From: Mucilaginibacter tundrae
GTDB lineage: Bacteria > Bacteroidota > Bacteroidia > Sphingobacteriales > Sphingobacteriaceae
NCBI RefSeq assembly: GCF_013408825.1
Contig: NZ_JACCBZ010000010.1
Location: forward strand, 83,472 to 147,471
Reading direction: 5' to 3'
Length of the DNA: 64,000 bases
This document shows positions 32,785-41,422 of the stretch, in pieces; within the stretch, counting starts at the first letter, position 1, and each line of letters opens with the position of its first letter. A model generated the notes under the pieces. That model was not told where the DNA came from. It searched no databases and saw only the letters and a list, made by a program, of their open reading frames with translations. The translations under genes were made by a program, and so were the position numbers.

Positions 32785-33828
32785 TTATGTTTCGTTATTG
32801 GTACGTATTCGTTCCAGCCTATCTGCTGCCATCCTGTTGGTTTCATATATTTCAAGCAGCAGCAAAAAATAAGATAACAATACCGGGCCAAAAACCAGGC
32901 CCAATATTCCAAATAGCGGCAAACCTATAAAAACCCCAATAACTGATATAATAGGGTGCGTATTACCAACACGTTTATTTATAATAACCCGTAATACATT
33001 ATCTACATTCCCAATAAATAATAAACCGTAAGCTATTATTAACACACCTTTTATAGTATGATCATTAGCTATAAATATAATACCTGCCGGTATACACAAG
33101 GTTGGCGCTCCTACTACCGGTAAAAACGACATGAAAGAACCTATCACCCCCCAAAATATCGGGTCGGGTATTTGAAAAGCATAAAAGCCCAAACATAGTA
33201 ACGTTCCCTGGGTAATGGCTATAATTCCCTGGCCAAGTACATTAGAGTAGGTTGAATTGCGCATGGCTTCAGCAAACCGTAGGGCATGCTGCTCGCGAAA
33301 TGGGGCATACTTTAACAATCCCGTTTCAAACTCGTTTCGCTGCGTAAGCATAAAGTAAAGGAGGAAATACAATACCAATAATGTTAAAATTATACTGGCA
33401 GCGCTTCCTAATATTGATGGGAATAGATCGGTAGCCAGTGTCCCTAGCTTTTGGAGCGTATTCTCGGCAAAATGCTGCTGGTTTAACTTTTGGGCGGCAA
33501 AGGCGTCAATTTTAGTTAACCATTCTTGTATAGGGAAAGTATTATGATTAATGGATGCTATTTTATCTATCACCATAAAACTTAATGATAGAAATGGGAT
33601 AACAATTACAATAAGTGAACTAAAAATAATCAGTAAGGCTACCAGTGATTTATTCCAGCCTTTTTTTTCGACCAAAACTAAATACAATGGCCTAAATATG
33701 GTAAACAATACTATTGCGCCAAGTATTGAACTAAACAATCCGCTCAGGGCATATAATAAAAAACAACCCAGCAAAACTATGCTGACCAATATGATATTGT
33801 TACGTTGTTTATAGTTAAAAATCGACAC
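32785..33828 (-). CDS. AI-2E family transporter (PerM-like)
   Basis: A 347-residue polytopic inner-membrane protein with about eight hydrophobic segments and the family layout: two hairpins at the N-terminus, a periplasmic stretch of about 75 residues (76-150), and the C-terminal conserved part with GSFMSFLPVVGAPTLCIPAG and HPIISVIGVFIGLPLFGILG. Members export small molecules such as autoinducer-2 or protons/sodium; the cargo is unknown. It follows the NtrC locus on the same strand after 79 bp and precedes the YtxH cluster; no shared role is evident. Confidence 0.9.
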   Translation of the reverse strand: MSIFNYKQRNNIILVSIVLLGCFLLYALSGLFSSILGAIVLFTIFRPLYLVLVEKKGWNKSLVALLIIFSSLIVIVIPFLSLSFMVIDKIASINHNTFPIQEWLTKIDAFAAQKLNQQHFAENTLQKLGTLATDLFPSILGSAASIILTLLVLYFLLYFMLTQRNEFETGLLKYAPFREQHALRFAEAMRNSTYSNVLGQGIIAITQGTLLCLGFYAFQIPDPIFWGVIGSFMSFLPVVGAPTLCIPAGIIFIANDHTIKGVLIIAYGLLFIGNVDNVLRVIINKRVGNTHPIISVIGVFIGLPLFGILGLVFGPVLLSYFLLLLEIYETNRMAADRLERIRTNNET

Positions 33829-33907
33829 TTGATGATATTTAGACGGGCTTATTCCATAAACAAAAAAACACCAAAATGTTTTTAGCGTTAATTCAGAATA
33901 TGTATTT

Positions 33908-34117
33908 TTAGTTCTTATCCTTTAATAAGGTTTCTATTACCACACAACTGGCAGCGATAGTATCCAGGTAAAAAATGCCGTCAGCAGAATCTGATGAGAT
34001 TTCATAGCGTAATTGTTCTATGGCTAGTTGTATCGCTGAAAGCTGATTCCTGACATCATGTTTTAAATTTTTAAATTCACTACGTTCCTCAGTATTTCCC
34101 TTCAGTGGTTCTTCCAT
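33908..34117 (-). CDS. 69-residue protein with a histidine-kinase dimerization-like helix
   Basis: A tiny protein whose residues 13-40 resemble the first helix of a histidine-kinase DHp domain: EFKNLKHDVRNQLSAIQLAI has a histidine (His20) in the H-box position, followed by D, R, N and L as in HDLRNPL-type boxes. A second helix (46-67) could complete a two-helix DHp bundle. No catalytic ATPase domain, sensor or membrane segment is present. It starts 1 bp after the stop of the NtrC-type regulator, so both are on one mRNA. It may act as a histidine phosphotransfer shuttle, or as an adaptor. Assignment is by pattern only. Confidence 0.72.
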   Translation of the reverse strand: MEEPLKGNTEERSEFKNLKHDVRNQLSAIQLAIEQLRYEISSDSADGIFYLDTIAASCVVIETLLKDKN

Positions 34118-34118
34118 C

Positions 34119-35549
34119 TTATTTCAGATTAATGGCCTTCATTTTATTATAAAGGGTTTTCCTGTCTATTTTTAGTATCTCTGCAGCTTTGGTTTTATTA
34201 AAGTTAACCTCTTTTAACACTTGCAAAATAGTTTCATATTCAGCTTCCAGGGCCGCGTTTTTTAAATCATGTCTAATTTCCTTTACTTCGGTATTTTCCG
34301 TATTACCTGAGGTATTATTTCCGCCGTTAGCACTATAATCAAAAGACATCATCCGGTTTGAGATCTCGAGCGGCAGGGCTTTCATCATTATCTCGTTTCC
34401 TTCGGCAAGTAAAGTAGCCCGCCTTACAATATTTTTTAGCTCGCGAATATTTCCGGGCCAGCGATAGTTCATAAAACATTCTATAACCTCTGGCGAAAAA
34501 GAAGTTACATTTCTGCTTAGCTCCTGGTTGGCTATCAACAAAAAATGCTCTGCAAGCAGCATAATATCATTGCCACGCTCACGCAGTGGTGGCATATAAA
34601 TACTAAATTCGTTAAAACGATGATATAAATCTTCTCTGAAACGGCCTTTTTGTATACTCTCCTGAAGATTTTCGTTAGTTGCTACAATTATACGTACGTC
34701 AAGGTCTATTTCCCTGGTACTGCCTATTCTTTTAACTTTCCGCTCTTGCACGGTTCTTAACAAAGCAGCCTGTATATCGTATGATAGGTTTCCTACTTCA
34801 TCTAAAAACAATGTTCCGCCGTTAGCCATTTCAAAATGGCCTATTTTGGTGTATAGTGCACCTGTAAAAGAGCCCTTCTCGTGTCCAAAAAATTCGCTTG
34901 CAGCAAGCTCTTTAGTTAATGATCCGCAATCCATGGCCACAAAAGGATTGTTGTGGCGCGGGCTGCTCATATGTATACTTTTAGCAACCGCTTCTTTCCC
35001 GGTTCCGCTGTCGCCAATAATAATTACACTATAGTTTGTTGGGGCAACAAGGTCTATCTGGCGGATAATTTCTTTTGATGCACGGCTGTTGCCAAATACA
35101 AACTCGCCAGATTGCACTGCTTTTTTATGTTCTTTTGATTTGTTATTTACTATCGGCTCGCTATCGTGCATCGCCTCCGACAAAGCATATTGGGTTTCAA
35201 TAGCTTTGTTTACTGTATTTAAAATTTCGTCGGGATATAGTGGCTTCGTGATATAATCATAGGCGCCCATTTTAATGAGCTCTACAGCCATTTTTATATC
35301 AGAATAACCGGTAATAATGATAACACCGGTTTTAGGATATTGAATTTTTATGTTTTTCAACATTTCGCGGCCATCGGTATCCTCCAGCCTAAAATCACAA
35401 AGCACCAGGTTGAATTCCCCATTTTTCAGGCATTCCATGCCAGCGGTACCGTTTGATGCTGTTTGAACGTCGAAACCGTTACGGGTTAAAAACTTTGATA
35501 ATAACAGCGCAACATTAACTTCATCATCAATGATGAGTATCTTCTTCAT
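34119..35549 (-). CDS. Sigma-54-dependent NtrC-family response regulator
   Basis: A 476-residue activator with receiver, AAA+ and Fis-type HTH domains. The receiver has the acidic pair D9/D10 (IIDDE), phospho-acceptor D52, T80 and K102. The AAA+ domain has Walker A GDSGTGKE (179-186), the sigma-54 contact loop GSFTGA (226-231) and Walker B GTLFLDEV (245-252). The DNA-binding helix-turn-helix is NKTKAAEILKIDRKTLYNKM at the C-terminus. It turns on sigma-54 promoters after phosphorylation. No full histidine kinase is adjacent; only the 69-residue protein follows. Targets are not known; no convincing -24/-12 site was found in front of the two barrel genes next door. Confidence 0.95.
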   Translation of the reverse strand: MKKILIIDDEVNVALLLSKFLTRNGFDVQTASNGTAGMECLKNGEFNLVLCDFRLEDTDGREMLKNIKIQYPKTGVIIITGYSDIKMAVELIKMGAYDYITKPLYPDEILNTVNKAIETQYALSEAMHDSEPIVNNKSKEHKKAVQSGEFVFGNSRASKEIIRQIDLVAPTNYSVIIIGDSGTGKEAVAKSIHMSSPRHNNPFVAMDCGSLTKELAASEFFGHEKGSFTGALYTKIGHFEMANGGTLFLDEVGNLSYDIQAALLRTVQERKVKRIGSTREIDLDVRIIVATNENLQESIQKGRFREDLYHRFNEFSIYMPPLRERGNDIMLLAEHFLLIANQELSRNVTSFSPEVIECFMNYRWPGNIRELKNIVRRATLLAEGNEIMMKALPLEISNRMMSFDYSANGGNNTSGNTENTEVKEIRHDLKNAALEAEYETILQVLKEVNFNKTKAAEILKIDRKTLYNKMKAINLK

Positions 35550-35640
35550 ATCACAAAACTGTTAACAGGTAAATGCATTAAACTGTTAAATTACACAATT
35601 TTGCGAAATCCTGTAGTTTTTTGTGAAAAATGAGATTTTT

Positions 35641-36222
35641 TTATTTCAGATTAAACGCATAAGCAACGCGGGCGCCCCACATAATACCATAATTTCCATC
35701 GCCGAAATAGCTTTGTTGAAGTGAATATTTTATGCCGGCCTCAATATAACTTCTTTTGGTGCGCCTAAATAATATACCCATTTGGCCGTCATAAGTAAAA
35801 GCTGTACTATTAAGCGCGTAAACTGAGTTCTTATTTAGTAACAAAGCTTCGCCGGCTTCACCCTGTATGTAAAATGTACGGATAATGAAAAGCTTTAGAC
35901 CAACTTTTACCGGTGCTACACCCATATTTGATGCTTTTACATTAAGTATATAATTCGGGTTTGTGCTGCTGCTATTTGCAAAAAGATTAAGATATCCTGC
36001 ATTTGCTGTAACATAAAGATGTTCTGACAATGGCAGATCATATTGTAAAGACAGGCCTATGCCCCCTTTGTATTCATCTTTAAATCCACCTGATGTCATC
36101 GCCCCATCAATACCAATACTTAAACGTGACGTATCAGGAACAGCGCTATATTGTGCTTTTGCACCCAAAGTAAAGCATATAAATGCCAGTAAAACAAGTC
36201 CCTTTTTAAAAGTGATTTCCAT
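35641..36222 (-). CDS. Outer-membrane beta-barrel protein
   Basis: A 193-residue protein with a signal peptide ending GAKAQ (about residue 24) and a mature part of alternating strands with aromatic girdles, such as YVTANAGYLNLFA and YIEAGIKYSLQQ, ending in AYAFNLK. It looks like a small eight-stranded barrel of the OmpW/PorT-like kind. Many stretches match the next gene in order (SIGIDGAMTSG/SIGVDAGLPTG, FYIQGEAGEALLLNK/FYVQGEAGAAFVLDK), so the two arose by duplication. The NtrC gene lies on the same strand 91 bp away; a possible -7 box TAGCTTTG at 36319-36326 is far upstream. Confidence 0.82.
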   Translation of the reverse strand: MEITFKKGLVLLAFICFTLGAKAQYSAVPDTSRLSIGIDGAMTSGGFKDEYKGGIGLSLQYDLPLSEHLYVTANAGYLNLFANSSSTNPNYILNVKASNMGVAPVKVGLKLFIIRTFYIQGEAGEALLLNKNSVYALNSTAFTYDGQMGILFRRTKRSYIEAGIKYSLQQSYFGDGNYGIMWGARVAYAFNLK

Positions 36223-36414
36223 TTTCTATGTTTAGATTAATGCTGTTAAAACGCATAATACAATTACAACGTATACCAGCCTTTAAATAATTATGCAGGC
36301 AATAATACAGTTTTTATGCAAAGCTAATATCAGTTTTCACATAAAATGCTTTGTAATAATAAAATTGCGAATTATTTATTTGCTAAAATGTTGATTTATC
36401 TAATAATGCCGCAT

Positions 36415-36454
36415 AAAAAAAGCGGGTACCTATTAATAGGTACCCGCTTTTTTT
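36415..36454. terminator. Bidirectional terminator after the second barrel gene
   Basis: A 28-bp perfect palindrome (AGCGGGTACCTATT and its complement) is preceded by a run of A and followed by a run of T. It ends transcription of the 36471-37055 gene. The rest of the 248-bp gap contains only AT-rich DNA upstream of the other barrel gene. Confidence 0.9.
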
Positions 36455-36470
36455 GTTTAAGTAAGCTTCC

Positions 36471-37055
36471 TTAGAAACCGTAAGCTACACGTAGACCAAC
36501 AAAATTAACTTTGCTGTCATCAACATCACTGTTTAATTTAGTACTTGCTTCATAACGTACACCGGCATCAATGTAGTTCTTACCGCCTAATTTAAATTGG
36601 TAACCAATTTGTGGAGCGTAAATAAAAGCGGCAGAGTTGTTTGCGTCAATTTTAGTTTTGTCTAAAACGAATGCAGCACCCGCTTCACCTTGCACATAAA
36701 AGTTACTTACTACAAAATATTTCAACCCGGCTTTAACTGGTAATAATTCAATATTTGGAACATCAACGCCTGATCCATCGATGTTTTTCTTTCCAAATAT
36801 ATTATCATAACCAGCGTTAACAGTTACAAATAATTTGTTGGCAACAGGAATATCTACCTGTAATGAACCACCAAGGTTCCAGTTATAAGAATCTGATATT
36901 TTTCCGGTTGGAAGACCCGCGTCAACACCTATGCTGTAACGAATGCCTGAAGCTGTAGTAGATGTTGTTGTTGGAGTTGTAGTTTGTGCTTTTGCACCGA
37001 ATGTGAATGCAGCAAATGCTAATGCTAATGCTGAAATTTTAATTGAACTTTTCAT
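36471..37055 (-). CDS. Outer-membrane beta-barrel protein (paralogue of 35641-36222)
   Basis: A 194-residue exported barrel. The ATG at 37055 starts a typical signal peptide ending FTFGAKAQ; a longer frame adds 13 residues and is disfavoured. A threonine-rich stretch (TTTPTTTSTTASG) follows the cleavage site, then strands such as FVTVNAGYDNIF and YIDAGVRYEAST, and a terminal aromatic (VAYGF), the signature for barrel assembly by BamA. It has its own terminator, so it is transcribed separately from its paralogue. Function is unknown. Confidence 0.85.
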   Translation of the reverse strand: MKSSIKISALALAFAAFTFGAKAQTTTPTTTSTTASGIRYSIGVDAGLPTGKISDSYNWNLGGSLQVDIPVANKLFVTVNAGYDNIFGKKNIDGSGVDVPNIELLPVKAGLKYFVVSNFYVQGEAGAAFVLDKTKIDANNSAAFIYAPQIGYQFKLGGKNYIDAGVRYEASTKLNSDVDDSKVNFVGLRVAYGF

Positions 37056-37223
37056 GATATTTATATTATTAAATTGTTGTGTGTTTGTTAACACGGCACA
37101 AAGTAACGGTACAAATCATTTAAGTTTTTTCATCCAAATGTCAGGATTATTCAATCGATTGATTAACAATAAGATAAAATTTAGCTAAATCGATTTCAAA
37201 GAGAGCTGGTGACATTTTCGTGA

Positions 37224-38006
37224 CTATTTCCCCGAGAAAATCGGTTTTCTTTTTTCTATAAACGCACTCACACCTTCTTTAAGGTCTTCAGTTCCAAAAC
37301 ATTTACCAAATTCTTCTATTTCTATTTCGAAGCCATTTACACTGGGGTTGCCTGCAGCGTTAATAGCCTTAATAGCCGAGGCCAAAGCCAGCGGTGCACG
37401 CTGCAACATCTTATTTAATAGCTCTTCGGCTTTGCCCAGTAATTCGTTTTGACTCACTACATAGTTTACAAGGCCAAACTGCAATGCATCCGCGGCAGTA
37501 ATCATATCAGCGGTCATGATCATTTCAAAAGCTTTGCCTTTTCCAACCAATGAGGTCAAACGTTGCGTGCCGCCATAACCGGGTATTAGTCCCAATGTAA
37601 CCTCGGGCAATCCCATTTTAGCATTGGCCGATGCTATCCGGATATGGCATGCCATCGCCAATTCCAGTCCTCCGCCCAAAGCGAAACCATTTACCATTGC
37701 AATTACCGGTTTTGGCCCGTTCTCTATCAAATCAAAAACATTGGCTTGTCCTTCGCTCGCTAACGCTCGTCCTGCTACGGCGTCAAAAGCGGCGAACTCC
37801 GAAATATCGGCCCCGGCAACAAAAGCTTTTTGCCCGGCTCCGGTTATGATCAGGCCTCCAATCTCAATATTACTAAATCCATCCGCTATAGCTGTATGCA
37901 ATTCAGCAAGTGTCGCTTTATTCAAAGCATTTAGCTTGCTTTCGCGATTGATGGTGATGTATTGAATTCGTCCTTTATGCTCAACTAAAATATTTTCAAA
38001 AGCCAT
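37224..38006 (-). CDS. Enoyl-CoA hydratase/isomerase family protein
   Basis: A 260-residue crotonase-fold enzyme. The CoA-binding oxyanion segments AFVAGADISEF and NGFALGGGLELAMACHI are intact, and the second catalytic glutamate lies in GLPEVTLGLIPGYGGTQRL, as in hydratases. It probably hydrates 2-enoyl-CoA in fatty-acid or branched-chain amino-acid breakdown, or 3-hydroxybutyryl-CoA in reverse. It lies 9 bp downstream of a B12-binding protein gene, hinting at a role in a CoA mutase pathway. Length is usual for monofunctional members. Confidence 0.92.
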   Translation of the reverse strand: MAFENILVEHKGRIQYITINRESKLNALNKATLAELHTAIADGFSNIEIGGLIITGAGQKAFVAGADISEFAAFDAVAGRALASEGQANVFDLIENGPKPVIAMVNGFALGGGLELAMACHIRIASANAKMGLPEVTLGLIPGYGGTQRLTSLVGKGKAFEMIMTADMITAADALQFGLVNYVVSQNELLGKAEELLNKMLQRAPLALASAIKAINAAGNPSVNGFEIEIEEFGKCFGTEDLKEGVSAFIEKRKPIFSGK

Positions 38007-38015
38007 AAAATCAAG

Positions 38016-38435
38016 TTAAAAATTCCGGTGTTGGTGCACCCATTTGGTTATATAATCCACAATATCATGCGTAGTGGTACCTGGTGGAAAAAGCTCACCC
38101 ACACCCAATGCTTGCAAAGCGTTCATATCTTCAGAGGGTATGATCCCGCCGCCGGTAACCAGCACGTCATCCATGCCTTTTTCTTTTATCAGGTTGATGA
38201 TCTTGGGAAATACAGTCATATGGGCTCCTGATAATATTGATATACCAATGGCGTCCACATCTTCCTGTAAGGCTGTATTTACTACCATTTCAGGCGTTTG
38301 GCGCAGGCCGGTATAAATTACTTCCATGCCAGCATCGCGCAGCGATGTGGCAATAATACGTGCGCCGCGGTCATGCCCGTCAAGGCCAACCTTGGCAACT
38401 AATACACGAATGGGCCGGTTAAAGGTATTACTCAT
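38016..38435 (-). CDS. Stand-alone cobalamin-binding subunit (methylmalonyl-CoA mutase C-domain type)
   Basis: A 139-residue protein that is a single B12-binding Rossmann domain. It shows the base-off motif DxHxxG in [11 protein letters not shown], the SxL segment [10 protein letters not shown] and the GG segment [10 protein letters not shown], so it should bind adenosylcobalamin. Such small subunits pair with separate large subunits of acyl-CoA mutases (for example 2-hydroxyisobutyryl-CoA or split methylmalonyl-CoA mutase). No large subunit lies in this window, so the partner must be elsewhere. It is cotranscribed with the enoyl-CoA hydratase gene. Confidence 0.92.
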   Translation of the reverse strand: MSNTFNRPIRVLVAKVGLDGHDRGARIIATSLRDAGMEVIYTGLRQTPEMVVNTALQEDVDAIGISILSGAHMTVFPKIINLIKEKGMDDVLVTGGGIIPSEDMNALQALGVGELFPPGTTTHDIVDYITKWVHQHRNF

Positions 38436-38501
38436 TGTAAAACCGAGGTTTATATATTGGTAAAAGTAATAAGAATTTACGAGGATAACAGAGAGGCCGG
38501 G

Positions 38502-38529
38502 TTGGGGTAAACAATTTTTCTTATTTTTG
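38502..38529 (+). promoter_or_regulatory. glnS promoter, TTG-N17-TATTTTTG
   Basis: TTG (38502-38504) and TATTTTTG (38522-38529) are 17 bp apart and match the Bacteroidota pattern. The -7 box ends 7 nt before the ATG at 38537, so the transcript is expected to have at most a few leader bases. Confidence 0.6.
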
Positions 38530-38536
38530 CTCCCCT

Positions 38537-40195
38537 ATGAGCGAAGAGAGATCATTAAATTTTTTAGAGGAGATTGTTGAAGAAGATATTGCATCAGGCA
38601 AAAACGGAGGCAGGGTACTTACCCGTTTTCCGCCTGAGCCTAATGGCTATTTGCATATAGGCCATGCCAAATCTATTTGCTTAAACTTTGGTTTGGCCAA
38701 AAAGTACAATGGCGCAACCAACCTTCGTTTCGATGATACCAATCCCACTAAAGAAGAAACCGAATACGTTGACAGTATAAAAGCTGATGTAAAATGGCTT
38801 GGTTTTGAATGGGCCAATGAATTTTATGCTTCTGATTACTTCCACATCATATATAATTTCGCGGTAACTCTTATAAAATCAGGACTTGCTTACGTTGATG
38901 ACAGCAGCCCTGAAGAGATCGCATCGCAAAAAGGTACGCCAACCGAAGCCGGTACGCCAAACCAGTACCGCAGCCGCAGCATAGAAGAAAATCTGCTCTT
39001 GTTTGAAGAAATGAAAGCCGGTAAATATGCGGATGGCGCAAAAGTGCTTCGTGCAAAAATAGATCTGGCATCGCCAAACATGCACATGCGTGACCCAATC
39101 ATGTACCGTATAAAACACGCTCATCATCACCGTACAGGTAATGAATGGTGTATTTATCCAATGTATGACTTTGCCCATGGCGAATCAGATGCTATCGAGG
39201 AGATAACCCACTCTATCTGCACCCTGGAATTTATTCCGCACAGGCCGTTGTATGATTGGTTTATTGAACAACTGGACTTATTCCCATCAAAGCAATATGA
39301 ATTCGCCCGCCTGAACATGACCTATACCGTAATGAGTAAGCGCAAGCTGCTGCAACTGGTAACTGAAGGACATGTAGAAGATTGGGACGACCCGCGCATG
39401 CCGACGATCAGTGGCTTACGTCGCCGCGGTTATACTCCTGCATCTATCCGCGAGTTTTGCGAGCGTATCGGGGTTGCCAAGCGCGAGAACATGATAGATG
39501 TAAGTTTATTGGAATTTTGCATACGTGAAGATTTGAACAAATCAGCGTGGCGCCGTATGGCTGTGCTCGACCCAATAAAACTGGTTCTAACCAATTATCC
39601 CGAAGGCCAAACCGAAACCATGCATGGTGAAAATAATCCAGAGGCAGAAGATGGAGATGGCAGCAGGGAATTTCCGTTCAGTAATGAATTGTGGATAGAA
39701 CGTGAAGACTTTATGGAAGAACCGCCTAAAAAATTCTTCCGTTTAGGTGTTGGATTAATGGTACGCTTGAAAAACGCGTACATCGTTAAATGCGAAAGTT
39801 TTGTTAAGGACGCAGATGGAAATGTAACAGAAGTTCATTGTGTTTATCTGCCTGAATCAAAATCCGGTAATGATACCAGCGGCATCAACGTGAAAGGTAC
39901 TATTCACTGGGTAAGCGTACCGCACGCCAAAACCGCCGAGGTTCGTTTATACGATCGCCTTTTCCAGGTAGAAGACCCATCAAATGAGGATGGTGATTTT
40001 AAAGAATACCTTAACCCGAACAGCTTACAAATCATAAAAACAGCTTATATCGAGCCCGAATTAGCTAAAGCCGAAATTGGCGTAGGTTATCAGTTTATGC
40101 GCAAAGGTTATTTCACGCTAGATAAACATTCTACCCCTGATAAATTGGTGTTTAACCGCACGGTTACGCTAAAAGATGGCTGGGTTAAAAAATAA
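38537..40195 (+). CDS. glnS: Glutaminyl-tRNA synthetase
   Basis: A 552-residue class I synthetase that charges tRNA-Gln directly. HIGH is in PNGYLHIGHAKSICLNFG (about 31-48), the KMSKS-type motif is VMSKRKLLQL (near 265), and the two C-terminal beta-barrel anticodon domains (about 345-552) are complete. Its presence indicates the organism does not rely solely on the GatCAB amidotransferase for Gln-tRNA. It is a single gene with its own promoter and a strong terminator 12 bp after the stop. Confidence 0.97.
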   Translation: MSEERSLNFLEEIVEEDIASGKNGGRVLTRFPPEPNGYLHIGHAKSICLNFGLAKKYNGATNLRFDDTNPTKEETEYVDSIKADVKWLGFEWANEFYASDYFHIIYNFAVTLIKSGLAYVDDSSPEEIASQKGTPTEAGTPNQYRSRSIEENLLLFEEMKAGKYADGAKVLRAKIDLASPNMHMRDPIMYRIKHAHHHRTGNEWCIYPMYDFAHGESDAIEEITHSICTLEFIPHRPLYDWFIEQLDLFPSKQYEFARLNMTYTVMSKRKLLQLVTEGHVEDWDDPRMPTISGLRRRGYTPASIREFCERIGVAKRENMIDVSLLEFCIREDLNKSAWRRMAVLDPIKLVLTNYPEGQTETMHGENNPEAEDGDGSREFPFSNELWIEREDFMEEPPKKFFRLGVGLMVRLKNAYIVKCESFVKDADGNVTEVHCVYLPESKSGNDTSGINVKGTIHWVSVPHAKTAEVRLYDRLFQVEDPSNEDGDFKEYLNPNSLQIIKTAYIEPELAKAEIGVGYQFMRKGYFTLDKHSTPDKLVFNRTVTLKDGWVKK

Positions 40196-40206
40196 GAATA
40201 AACGTC

Positions 40207-40248
40207 AAAAAAGAAAGCTTCGGTTGTTTATCCGAAGCTTTCTTTTTT
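40207..40248 (+). terminator. Intrinsic terminator after glnS
   Basis: AAAAAAGAAAGCTTCGG pairs with CCGAAGCTTTCTTTTTT across an 8-nt loop. It also serves the convergent monooxygenase gene, whose stop lies at its right end. Confidence 0.9.
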
Positions 40249-40540
40249 ATTTTACTGCCAGTAGATTCACTTTTTCAATAACCGGGGGTACTGCCAGCAA
40301 CTCCGGTGCCTTAGCCATGAGTGCGGCTGCAATTTGTCCGCCTAAATGAGCGTTCCTGCCGTCCTCGTTTTCAAAGGTGTCGAATATCCCAAAGGTAGAA
40401 GAGCCTATTTGTAAAGCATACCAGCTGATCGTTTCAGTTTCCTGCTCTGCAAGCGGTAATGCGCTTTTGATAAAATCGGCTACTTCTTGTTCTTTTCCTG
40501 GCTTAGCTTCTAAGCGGGCTATTAATGCAAATTTTTCCAT
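40247..40540 (-). CDS. Putative quinol monooxygenase / antibiotic-biosynthesis-monooxygenase-like protein
   Basis: A 97-residue ferredoxin-like ABM domain. It shows the opening strand ALIARLEAKPGKEQEV, the helix VADFIKSALPLAEQE and the strand FGIFDTFENEDGRNAH, which match YgiN-like proteins. They oxidise quinols or act as dimeric binding proteins; the substrate is not known. It lies 32 bp downstream of an SDR gene, probably cotranscribed; the pair suggests handling of an electrophile or quinone, which is inference. Confidence 0.85.
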   Translation of the reverse strand: MEKFALIARLEAKPGKEQEVADFIKSALPLAEQETETISWYALQIGSSTFGIFDTFENEDGRNAHLGGQIAAALMAKAPELLAVPPVIEKVNLLAVK

Positions 40541-40572
40541 GTTTGTGTCGTTTGATAATCGGTTTTCAAATG

Positions 40573-41325
40573 TTATAGGGAACGTAGTCCGCCGTCGATC
40601 AATAGTTCAGCGCCAACCATAAAGGCAGACTCCGGCGACGAAAGATATAATGCCGCAGCAGCAATTTCTTCCGGCTTGCCTACGCGTTTTATTGGCGTAA
40701 ATTCAGCCATGCTTGCCTTAAACGCATCCGCTTCTTCCTGTGTGGAAGTTACTGTGGCAAATACATTGGTATCAACCGGGCCGGGAGTGATCACATTTAC
40801 ACGGATGCCTCGCGGCAGTAATTCTGCTGAAAAGCTTCTGCCCATAGATCGGATAGCTGCTTTTGTTGCCGCGTAAGAAGCATGATTAGGGATTCCTTTT
40901 TCATTTACAACAGATGACAGTAATACGATAGCCGCACCGTCATTCAGATAAGGCAAAGCTTTTTGAACAGTAAAAAAAGTTCCCTTAAAGTTAACGTTGC
41001 TTTGTTTGTCAAACATTTCCTCTGTGAAATCTGCCAAAGGCGAAAGAATATAAACGGCTGCGTTAGCGATGAGTACATCTATGCGGCCCAGTTTTTCTTC
41101 AACAGTAAAATAAAGGCGATCAAGGTCAGCAAGACTGGCTGAATCACTTTGGATACCAATTGCCCTGTTACCGATTTCGGCTACTGCTTTGTCTAAATTT
41201 TCTTTGTTGCGTCCTGTAATCGCTACTTTTGCGCCTTGGGCCGCAAATAATTTAGCTGTTGCCAATCCTATTCCGGCACTGCCGCCGGTAATAACGGCTA
41301 TTTTGTTTTCTAATTTTAATGACAT
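40573..41325 (-). CDS. SDR family oxidoreductase
   Basis: A 250-residue classical short-chain dehydrogenase. The NAD(P) loop is TGGSAGIG (13-20), NAAV is the NNAG equivalent, and the catalytic YxxxK is in SYAATK (near 151-156) with a serine in VLLSSVVN. RVNVITPGPVDTNVF is conserved as well. An arginine after the loop (TGRNKENL) favours NADPH. The substrate is unclear. It is followed by the quinol-monooxygenase-like gene and preceded by a Crp/Fnr gene on the same strand, a typical arrangement of a small stress-responsive unit. Confidence 0.93.
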   Translation of the reverse strand: MSLKLENKIAVITGGSAGIGLATAKLFAAQGAKVAITGRNKENLDKAVAEIGNRAIGIQSDSASLADLDRLYFTVEEKLGRIDVLIANAAVYILSPLADFTEEMFDKQSNVNFKGTFFTVQKALPYLNDGAAIVLLSSVVNEKGIPNHASYAATKAAIRSMGRSFSAELLPRGIRVNVITPGPVDTNVFATVTSTQEEADAFKASMAEFTPIKRVGKPEEIAAAALYLSSPESAFMVGAELLIDGGLRSL

Positions 41326-41422
41326 GTTCTTTGCTTGTTTTAGAATAAAAATTACAATGCAAAGTTGCCCGGATCGAGGTTATTAAAAGAGAAACCAGCT
41401 TACAAAATCAGGTGAATGTAGA

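Noticed and set aside
36223..36470. Sigma-54 promoter before the barrel gene
   Set aside because: Nearest GG...TTG pairs have wrong spacing (10 rather than 12 positions), so no site is claimed.
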